Source of the DNA: Atrina japonica
Taxonomy: Eukaryota > Mollusca > Bivalvia > Pterioida > Pinnidae
Length of the DNA: 64,000 bases
Assembly (NCBI GenBank): GCA_030159075.1
Contig: BROG01000526.1
Coordinates: forward strand, 310,001-374,000
Direction of reading: 5' to 3'
Below the pieces are notes generated by a model. That model did no database searches and was not told the origin of the DNA. It saw nothing but the letters and a program-made list of their open reading frames with translations. Below, in pieces: positions 44,601 through 56,600 of this stretch. A program made the position numbers and the translations under genes. Position 1 is the first letter of the stretch, and the number at the start of each line of letters is the position of its first letter.

Positions 44601-47600
44601 CCTGGATCCACCCCTGGGCTAATCTGGCTGAAAAGTACAAACTTGGTAAAGGACCTTGATCACTTGCTTCCTGTCAAGTTTCTTCAAAATCCCTTCAGTA
44701 GTTTCAGAGAAGAAGTTGAAAATATGAAAAGTTTATGGAAAGACACCTGACGACAGACGGGGAGTGATCATTATAACTCACTTGAGCTCAGGTGAGCTAA
44801 AAACATGTTTTGCTTTTTACAAATTACTTATTGGTGGATATATTTTTCAAAATCCCATGGAAAATCAAGAGTTTACCATGTTCAGTGCGTGCGACACACA
44901 CACTTGTAGACATAGTAAGATATTCATACCTCTTGATAGATGCAGCATCAGGTCGAGGGTCATTTTTCATTCCATAGTAACTAAATAATGCCTGCTGATC
45001 TATCTTTGAAATTATTTGCTTGCTAAGGTCAATAATTTCACCCAGTCTTTGAAGTCGATCCTGAAAAGTAAAAAGCAGAGTGCCTTAAATATTTACATAC
45101 CGACTGCAATTCCTTCATTGCAAGTATATAGAGCGATACATTGTATAGAATATCACATGTTCATTTCTTATATATTTAATCTTAAAAGCCATACACTAGG
45201 CCTACCACAAAACAAACAAAAATCATAGAAAGAAATTGGAAACACAAATGAAAGTTTGCTTCGTAGTTACAATTTTAACTCATCTGTTGAACAGTAAAAA
45301 GACAATTAGGCCTTGTGCAACTTTGTCAAGTATATATAATAAACAGGTCGATTTGTTTGCCTTTCCCGCATAATCCTGTCAGAAATAATTCGTCACTCAC
45401 GTCCTATAAAATCAGGCCATGTGAAATACTTATGTAAGTTACGTATGAATTACTCAATCAGTCATCCTGGTTCCCAGCTGATTGGTAAATGTCAATAAAA
45501 TAGCAACGATAAGTTGTCATATTAGCTGTTTCCCTTCTCCTAAGTCACACTCAAAACTTTCTATAGTATATCCCATTAATAAAATATCAGAATTCAAATG
45601 TAAATTTGTTGTAAATAAACCAGCCATTATTCAGCAGCATGGCTATGGCCACAGCCATTTCTTCTGAAACACTTAACATTCTTGCACCAAGCGATCAAAT
45701 ATGAAATACTACTGTATAGCTGAATCACAACATGTGTAACTACTGTATAGATGAATCACAACATGTGTCACAACTATACAGGTGAATCACAACATGTGTC
45801 ACTACTATACAGGTGAATCACAACATGTGTCACTACTATACAGGTGAATCACAACATGTGTAACTACTGTATAGATGAATCACAACATGTGTCACTACTA
45901 TACAGGTGAATCACAACATGTGTCACTACTATACAGGTGAATCACAACATGTGTAACTACTATACAGGTGAATCACAACATGTGTCACTACTATACAGGT
46001 TTATCACAACATGTGTAACTACTGTATAGATGAATCACAACATGTGTCACTACTATACAGGTGAATCACAACATGTGTCACTACTATACAGGTGAATCAC
46101 AACATGTGTCACTACTGTATAAGTGAATCACAACAAGTGACATTACTGTATAGCTGAATCACAACATGTGTCACTATTGTATAGGTGAATCACAACAAGT
46201 GTCACTACTGTATAGCTGAATTACAACATGTGTTAATACTGTTTAGATGAATCACATGTGTCAATATTGTATAGGTGAATCACAAGTGTTACTAATGTAT
46301 AGGTGAATCACATTGAGTAACATGTATGTATAGCTGAATCACAACATGTGTCACAACTGTATAGGCAAATCACAACAAGTGACACTACTGTATAGCTGAA
46401 TCTTAGCAAGTGTCACTATTGTACAGATGAATCACAACTACTGTATAGGTGAATCACAATGTGTCCCTAATGTGTAAGTCATATCCATGTTGACTCTTTT
46501 AATAATGAGGAAACTTTATAAAGCTTTGATCCAAACAATATAGTGATACCTCTCTGACTTCTTACCTTGCTGCTGTTAAGAGCCTGGAGCCTAGATACAT
46601 ACACTGGCATGTGATCAGGATACTGACTCTGTAATTCCTCATACAGAGGATCATCTAACTTTAACCTACAAAACACATGGTTTACAAGTTTTGTATACAA
46701 CTTTTAAACCAAATCAAGCTAATATCATAACAACAGTGAATATAGGCTATAGCAGTCAGTTGAAATGGCTTACAATGTAAATAGGATACAAACAACACAC
46801 AGGTGTAATCACATCCACCTACACAAACAACACACACATGTAATCACATCCACCTACACAATCAACACACACACATATAAAAATCACATCCACCTACACA
46901 AACAAAAACACACATGTAAGCACATCCACCTACACAATCACACATGTAATCACATCCACCTACACAAACAACACACACATGTAATCACATCCACCTACAC
47001 AATCAACACACACACATGTAATCACATCCACCTACACAATCAACACACACATGTAATCCTATCCACCTACACAAACAGCACACATGTAATCACATCCAAC
47101 TACATAAACAACACACACATGTAATCACATCCACCTACACAATCAACACACACACACATGTAATCACATCCAACTACATAAACAACACACACATGTAATT
47201 ACATCCACCTACACAACACACACATGTAATCACATCCAACTACATAAACAACACACACATGTAATCACATCCATCTACACAATCAACACACACATGTAAT
47301 CACATCCAACTACATAAACAACACACACATGTAATCACATCCAACTACATAAACAACACACACATGTAATCACATCCAACTACATAAACAACACACACAT
47401 GTAATCACATCCACCTACAAAATCACCACACACATGTAATCATATCCACCTACAAAATCAACACACACATGTAATCACATCCAACTATATAAACAACACA
47501 CACATGTAATCACATCCACCTACACAATCAACACACACACACATGTAATCACATCCAACTACATAAACAACACACACATGTAATTACATCCACCTACACA

Positions 47601-50600
47601 ACACACACATGTAATCACATCCACCTACAAAATCAACACACACATGTAATCATATCCGCCTACACAAACAGCACACATGTAATCACATCCAACTACATAA
47701 ACAACACACACATGTAATCACATCCACCTACACAATCAACACACACATGTAATCATATCCACCTACACAAACAGCACACATGTAATCACATCCAACTACA
47801 TAAACAACACACACATGTAATTACATCCACCTACACAAACAACACACACAATCAATCCAATCCATCTTCACACAAAAGTAGAAATAGGTCATGTAAGTGA
47901 TCGAGGATACATAGAAATACTTACTTTGAGATCCATGAAATTTGTAAGTCCCTGAGTGCCTCTTTGTATTCTTGTTCCTTTGTCTTATCTTTGTTTTTAT
48001 CACCTTTATCTTTTCCGCCATTTTTGTTGTTTTTCTTTGGCGACTCTGTGACCACATACTTGTAGGGCATACTACTCTGGTAAAACAAAAGTAGATCTTA
48101 TTATTAGTAACTGTAAAGTACTGATATAACAACACTACAGAAACACACTTGACCTACAAATAGGTCCTGGACCCAAGGCCCAAAGTCACCAAATTTACTC
48201 AATACTAAAAATCAACTTAATTTTTATAATCTTAACTCATCAGCCCCTGTGGTCACATTTAGACTCACCCAAATCAATAAATAGTATGGTCTACTGTCAA
48301 AATTTAGGAGGGAACAAGTTGATATTGCATGTAAAATTATTATTAAATTTTGATTCTAAATCATACACCCCTGAATTCTGAGAGTGGACTTGACCATTCT
48401 TAGAAATGGGCAGGTCCAAATGTGTTCAGGGGTTGATGAGTTAAGATCAAAACACAAAACATTCATGCTGTAACTGGAAACATGTAGTTTGTGTTTATTG
48501 TATACAACTGTACATAATAATGAAAAGTATAGCTCATTTAAAAAAACTAAGAAATATAAAAAACCAACATAAGTACATACTCAAATTTTGAGTACAATTC
48601 TCAAAGTATCTTTAAATTTTCTAATGGGAAATCATAAATTTTACAAAATGTTTTTAATATAAATGAAAACAAGTCATATTCACAAATTTTGTGAACTTGT
48701 CAAAATGTTTAAAATTTAAACTTCAGTACTGAGTAAAAATTTGGTGAGTGTGGCATGAACAACATTCAAGATTCAAAATTCAAAAAACTGTACCCAAATA
48801 CTTACAACTTTTGACATGATTTCATCTTTAAACAAAGAAAATGTTCCTGAGAGATACATGCCTGTCTTAGCCATCTTTGGGATTCTGAAAAAATAAAATA
48901 AATCATGAATTACCTGGCCAGCACACTTCCATTACCTTGTAGCTTATATTGACAACAGAAAGATACTCCAACTCCCTTATTATCCAAAATAAAGTTTGAC
49001 ACATCTAGCAAATTAAAAATCAGTAATCTTTTGAAACCCATAAATGACCATTTTCTAATGCCAAAATCATGTGACTTTCAACAGCTATAAATATATTTAT
49101 ATGGAATGCTGTGCTAAAAATAAGTGTTGTCTCATTCCCCTAACAAGAGGGATTCCCTGTCACAGTAAACAAAATCTATAAAACATATCTAATGCATCAT
49201 TCTTGTTTGAATTTCCACAGAAATATAACAATATACAAATTGAAACATTGTGAATTATTATGGCATAAACAGCTTGAAAATGTGTTTGATGTTGGCAGCT
49301 ATTTGTTGATCTAACAGGCAAAAGTAATAGACAGGTGGTCTTTCTAAAAAGGTTCATGCATTATAAATGAAAGCTGTTGGAAGACAACAAAGCTCACTAG
49401 AAATTGAGGTAAATATTCTAAATAGGCATTTGACCTACAGCTGTCAGGTTTTAAGGGCATGGTACAGTAAATATTTTGATTCCTTTGGCTCAATCTATAA
49501 CTTTTAAAAAGTAAGTCAAAAGTCCAAGGTCAAGGTCACTAGGTCAAATGTAGTCAATGTTAATGTTTTGCAAAAGAAGGTCAAATTCTGAAGTCCAGGT
49601 CACTAGGTCAAAAGTCATGGCACCAAATGAAAGCTCTGGGTATAAGAAATCTATATTTGAAATATCAACGCCCTATACCTCGTGCTTTAAAAAATATAAC
49701 CAAGGCTAATGTTTTTAAAGTCAAAGTTTAAGTTTAAGGTCACAAGGTCAAAAGTCATTGTGCCAAATGAAAGCTCTGGTCATATGGAATCTATATATGA
49801 AATATCAAAGTCATGTCCCTTGTGGCTTAAAAGATATAGGCAAGGTTAATGCTTTGTCTCCAGACACCGACGAAACTGGGGTATGGCATTAGCTCTTCAG
49901 ACTTTCATACCAGTGAGCTAAAAAGTTAAGAAAGGTTATGTTTGAATGACTTTTTCAGGCTGATGCACTTTATAAAGAGGTGGCCTTCTATAAGCACTGT
50001 TTTGACTCCGAGTCGAATCTACAAATGATACAATAGCTATTTTTTTTCAATCAATATGAGATGCAATTCACTCAGTAAATTGATTTATGCACATAAAGCT
50101 AAAGGTCATTACACAAAGTAAATTATACAAATGTATACATAATCAAATAAATTTGGTTATTTTTACAAATATCAGAATTACTGTAATGGACAAATGAGAA
50201 CAAAACCTTCCAATTTGTGTTATATTTCTGAAAACCACCAAATTCAATCTAATGGCAAAAACATATGCAACATCACTAAAGATAAGTAAAATTTAAGTAT
50301 TCTTAAACCCAAATAATAAATAAATATAAAGAGGGTGTGTCAATCTCACATTTCATGGCTAAAATCTGTGTTTCTTTAAGAATATTATGTAAGGAAATAA
50401 TTTAAATAACTTTTTTTTTTTCTGTTTTATATCACACTCAAACAATTTTTCAATTATATGGTGGCAGACAGTTTTTAATGGTGGAGGAGAGAACCCAGTT
50501 ACAATGTACCTGGGGGAAAACCAGAAGCCTCCTGCAAGTAAACTACAAAATTTTCTAACAAAAATCTTGGTTCCAGTGGGGGCTCGAACCTGTGCTGACC

Positions 50601-53600
50601 AGAAGTGAGAGACTTCATGGTTCAAAGCGTGATGCTCTAAGCACTCGTCCACGGAGGCCCCTAATATAAGTTCAGCTAGCATATAATGGTTAACAACAGC
50701 ATAACATTAACTGTAAAACGATACATATGTAGGGGATCAATTTTTATAAAATGCAATAACTGTTAAGTGAGGAGGAAGCAAAATAAAGAGCAGTGCCCTG
50801 TCTAACTCATCAACTTTTCAGTTTCAAATGTCATCTTATTAATTGTTAATCTGATATTTCACCTGTAAACTTCAAAGTAATAGAAATCTTTGAAATCTAA
50901 ATGAAAACCTATCCACAGAAAGAAACTAATGACATACTGAGAAAATCAATATATAATGGAGGACTGACACAAACAAAAATATGAAACATATAACCCTATG
51001 TCTTGCTAAATGGTGGGCAAAATGAATGGTTCGGGCAATGAAAAAGTAAGTTAGATCACAACTTACTTTTCAGCAGGTATGGGTGCTACAAACAATGGGT
51101 AGATCTGTCCTAAATTTAGAAACATAGAATTGATCTTTTTTCCAGCGAAAGCTTTGGGCCAAGTGCTGTAAGTGTCCATTGTCAGTGCTGTAGGTAACTT
51201 GTGGTGAATCAACATGATTACATCCTTGACTTTCTCTAACTGATCCTTTTTATCATGACGTATCTGAAGCATCAGTGTGTACTCTCCTTTCTCTAGCTTG
51301 GTATTGTACTACAAGTAACTAACTGATCCTTTTTATCATGACGTATCTGAAGCATCAGTGTGTACTCTCCTTTCTCCAGCTTGGTATTGTACTACAAGTA
51401 ACAACAAAAATTTAAAGACAGATATTTTTTTATATGTCGCATAGAGGATCTATTGAAATCTGCTATGGAGTCACATGCGAGTGACAATTTCAGCAGAAAC
51501 GCAGAGTCTATAGACAAAAGTGCAATTTTCAAATAATTCAAAAGTCAAATCCAATTTCATTTACCGGTAATTTTTTTTCTTCAATTACTGACACTTTTGA
51601 AATACAGTCGAACTTGTATATAAAAACCACTTAGGGGGAATTCCAAAAACAGTCTTTATAGACAGGTGGTCTTTATATAAAGGGTCACATGAGATATGAA
51701 ATCTAAAGGATCAGAGATGACTTTCATTATTTCCAACAACATATTTCTTCCCTGGTTAAATATTAATTTTAGTAAATGTACATTGTAATATTAAAGGGAT
51801 TTTCCTACCTCCAAAATTCTGGGTCCAGGATCTGGAAAATTGGGAAGATATACATTTTTTTTTTAAAATTCCAAATTGGGAATTTTTGCATATTTTGGGG
51901 AAAATTCAAGCCATTTTTAATTGGGAAACGTCCTGCAATCGGACCCAAAATAGGCATAGGAAAAGTTCCTGTACTAATACATGTACAACATATAAATAAT
52001 TAGAATAAGAAATAATTCAAAGTTTTAATTAATCTTAATTAATTTATGATGAAATTGTATTATATACATTGATATGGCACATTATCATAACTGAGACAAA
52101 TCTTGTAACACTGATCAAAGTCGGTGATTTGTGTTGTTCAGTCACACAGATATGTAAGAATAGACAGAAAGTTGTAGATAGATGAATTTTATTTAATTTT
52201 CATTTTATTAGACAAAATCCAATGCAACAAGCACCCGTGATTTTACTCTGAATTGAGATGCTTATCAAGTAATGTTCCATAAGATAGGATGTAAGATAAT
52301 TACCCCATTGCATTCCTAAATACCAGAAAACAAAACATCAATCGTTTCAGCCATGATATTTAAATGCTCCTGTTTGTAAAGACATCAATCGTTTCATCCA
52401 TGATATTTAAATGCTCCTGTTTGTAAAGACAATATTCGTTTCATCCATGATATTTAAATGCTCCTGTTTGTAAAGACAATATTCGTTTCATCCATGATAT
52501 TTAAATGCTCCTGTTTGTAAAGACATCAATCGTTTCAGCCATGATATTTAAATGCTCCTGTTTGTAAAGACATCAATCGTTTCAGCCATGATATTTAAAT
52601 GCTCCTGTTTGTAAAGACATCAATCGTTTCAGCCATGATATTTAAATGCTCCTGTTTGTAAAGACATCAATCGTTTCAGCCATGATATTTAAATGCTCCT
52701 GTTTGTAAAGACATCAATCGTTTCAGCCATGATATTTTAAATGCTCCTGTTTGTAAAGACATCAATCGTTTCAGCCATGATATTTAAATGCTCCTGTTTG
52801 TAAAGACATCAATCATTTCAGCCATGATATTTAAATGCTCCTGTTTGTAAAGACATCAATCATTTCAGTCATGATATTTAAATGCTTCTGTTTGTAAAGA
52901 CATCAATCATTTCAGCCATGATATTTAAATGCTTCTGTTTGTAAAGACATCAATCATTTCAGTCATGATATTTAAATGCTTCTGTTTGTAAAGACATCAA
53001 TCATTTCAGTCATGATATTTAAATGCTTCTGTTTGTAAAGACATCAATCATTTCAGCCATGATATTTAAATGCTTCTGTTTGTAAAGACATCAATCATTT
53101 CAGCCATGATATTTAAATGCTTCTGTTTGTAAAGACATCAATCGTTTCAGCCATGATATTTAAATGCTTCTGTTTGTAAAGACATCAATCATTTCAGCCA
53201 TGATATTTAAATGCTTCTGTTTGTAAAGACATCAATCGTTTCAGCCATGATATTTAAATGCTCCTGTTTGTAAAGACATCAATCGTTTCAGCCATGATAT
53301 TTAAATGCTCCTGTTTGTAAAGACATCAATCGTTTCAGCCATGATATTTAAATGCTCCTGTTTGTAAAGACATCAATCGTTTCAGCCATGATATTTAAAT
53401 GCTTCTGTTTGTAAAGACATCAATCATTTCAGCCATGATATTTAAATGCTTCTGTTTGTAAAGACATCAATCATTTCAGTCATGATATTTAAATGCTTCT
53501 GTTTGTAAAGACATCAATCATTTCAGCCATGATATTTAAATGCTTCTGTTTGTAAAGACATCAATCATTTCAGCCATGATATTTAAATGCTTCTGTTTGT

Positions 53601-56600
53601 AAAGACATCAATCATTTCAGCCATGATATTTAAATGCTTCTGTTTGTAAAGACATCAATCATTTCAGCCATGATATTTAAATGCTCCTGTTTGTAAAGAC
53701 ATCAATCATTTCAGCCATGATATTTAAATGCTCCTGTTTGTAAAGACACCTACTCACAAAGCGTGTTTTTTTTTCATTTTTTGTATATTTTAGTCTTAGT
53801 CTTTTGCTGATTAAATGACCATCCCCGGAAACTTAGGTCTATAACTGACGATCGAAAACAAAACATCAATCAGTCAGCGATGATTGTTAGTAATAACACT
53901 CTGTCAAAAAGCACTTCTGAGTGCTTAATTACCATCCGGGGCGTTAATTGACACCTCCAAGTGTTTTGTGACTGTCAAAACATCATGTATTGTGCCATGT
54001 TGTTGATTAGTTCTTGCAAAATTCTGTGAGAATTATTTTCAAGTTATCTCCCTTCCACCAGTAAGCAGTCACTACACGCAAGTAAGATAATTATTGGCAG
54101 GTGAAATACAGCAGTAATGCAGGTGGTCACTATATAAGGGACAAATATATAGTAATTCTCAAGGGACGGTCCAAATACGGTCATTATGGACACAGAGTCG
54201 TTATATGAGGGCGGTTGCTAAAGCAAGTTTGACTGTATATGAATTTGACATCTGTCAAATAAATCATCTTATTCTTTTAAAGTTTGCCATATACTTGAGT
54301 ATAAAAATTTGATTGCTGTTTTACATCCTGCCAAGATTTTTTCCACGTATATGGAGATGTCATCAGCTTTAGGTGAAGTGCTACTGACCTGTGCTATGGA
54401 CTGATGCCAATGCAATGAGGGTTCTTATATTGACACGCCTTCTGTGACATGGGACCCGAGTTTTAAGTATCTTCTGAAAAACTTGTGGCTTTCACTTCAT
54501 TTTTATTAACCGAGTTGTACAATATATAATGGTTAGCTTATTGGTTAACTTTGGTTAACTTCAAGTTAAATTAAACAATGTATTGTGCAACTGGGTCCTG
54601 AACATTTGGCAATGTATTGTGCAACTGGGTCCTGAACATTTGGCAATGTATTGTGCAACTGGGTCCTGAACATTTGGCAATGTATTGTGCAACTGGGTCC
54701 TGAACATTTGGCAATGTATTGTGCAACTGGGTCCTGAACATTTGGCAATGTATTGTGCAACTGGGTCCTGAACATTTGGCAATGTATTGTGCAACTGGGT
54801 CCTGAACATTTGGTAATGTATTGTGCAACTGGGTCCTGAACATTTGGCAATGTATTGTGCAACTGGGTCCTGAACATTTGGCAATGTATTGTGCAACTGG
54901 GTCCTGAACATTTGGCAATGTATTGTGCAACTGGGTCCTGAACATTTGGCAAAAGAACAGTCACTGCCTTAAAAGTTTTTGGTATGACCCAGTTCCAGAA
55001 ATGGAAACCTGGGACCTTCTACTTGCTAGCAAACATTATACCACTAGATCACTTCAAGCTATCGCCAGATATAAAAACTCCTGTCTTAATTTGTTAAATG
55101 CAGGTAGTAATAACAAATGCAATGTAAGTGTTGTAGACATATAAAGATCTTGTGGGTAAAAAAAAAATAATAGTGAGATGTTTAATGTGACAACATTACC
55201 TGATTTGGATAAGCATCTCCAGAACCAACACATTGTTTGTTAGCATCATATATCATCCAAAGCTGACTTTCATATTCTGACTCATACAACAGACTACTGA
55301 GTAAAGAGCAGTCCGGCATCACCTCTCCTGCTTTATCCTGTAAAAACAGAACAGATATAAACTGATATCTAGGGATCTGATGCAGCATACATATACTGTA
55401 AACATGGAAATTTATGTGTGGGGGTAATTTACACTAAATACACAAAGTAGATTTTTGTGTGTAAATTACCCCCGTGTACCAGTTCCTCAGTTGCACTAAG
55501 AATCATCGTGTAAAACAGGACTGTTCACAGTTAGTTATGACATCGTGTAAATGACTCCAACACGTACAGTTTGCATAAGGAAATCACGCAATTAAAACAC
55601 ATCCATGTTTACAGTAGATTATTATATGATCATTTTCATATCATATCCAATATCAACCTGAGACTCCCATGTTAGCCCAAGATTCTGCAGGACCCAAGGG
55701 TTGATATGAGGTCGATGGTTAATTTGGGATATAATATGAAAATGGCAATAAATCAAACTTGTTTTCATGTAGTCAAAAAAACAAAAAACAAAAAAAAACA
55801 AATACAGTGTTCTAATTCCATCATTTAAATGTACTGGCTAACCATTCTCGAAACAACTATCCTCTTTGAGTGTTTATATTTTTCATTTCATCAACAATCT
55901 TTTCTTGGTCATCAAAGACCCTTATTTCTTAATGAGATAGTCCAGTACCATAATCACAGTTTTGTCATAAACTTCAGTAAGTTCTCGCTACCAGTTGACA
56001 TTTTACAATGTATTTTTTAAGCGAATGAAATAAGCAAAGCCTTGTTCTAATGAAGGCAATATGGATTATAGAAATCACACACCCTGATATGGATTTGGAA
56101 TCCATATCACACCACTACTGATGTGGATGGCAAATTTCGATAGTATCACATATGCAAAATTGCCATATCTAGTAGGCAGGATGTGATAGAAACTTATATC
56201 AAGCAGTCAGATGTAAATGATGCCAGATGTATAGAGTTCAAATGCGAGCTGGGTTCAGGTTAGTTTATAGGTGCCTTGTTATTTCTGCTTTACATGTATT
56301 TACATTTATGTAATTAACAAACCAAATGGAAGCTGTATGTGAGTTCAATAGCATATATCTGTCTCTCTTCTGGTAAGGTATCTCTGCCTTCTGACAAGCA
56401 TTTGATTTTATAATCAGTTGGTCTGAAATGAACAATTCATTGTTTTATTTGTTTGTACAGTTCAATACAGTGGACGCAATATCAAAAAAAAAAAATCCTA
56501 GAAATGTTAACATTTAATGTTCAGACCATAATAGATCAACTAATACATAATAAACATCCAATTAACATACAATTAATCTATAATAGGTATCAGATCAATT

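Noticed and set aside
46765..47124. 119-codon His/Thr-rich plus-strand frame
   Set aside because: Reading through the CA-rich minisatellite, antisense to TPP2.
49435..49930. Nuclear-receptor response elements suggested by repeated AGGTCA
   Set aside because: AGGTCA occurs as part of a common repeat monomer; without binding data the simpler reading is a transposable element.
45708..53746. CRISPR-like regular spacing of repeats
   Set aside because: Direct tandem arrays without unique spacers in a eukaryotic intron; minisatellites, not CRISPR.
54561..54964. Three overlapping minus-strand frames of 116-132 codons with perfect peptide repeats
   Set aside because: All come from the 34-bp array within a TPP2 intron; the same peptide in all three frames shows it is an effect of unit length.
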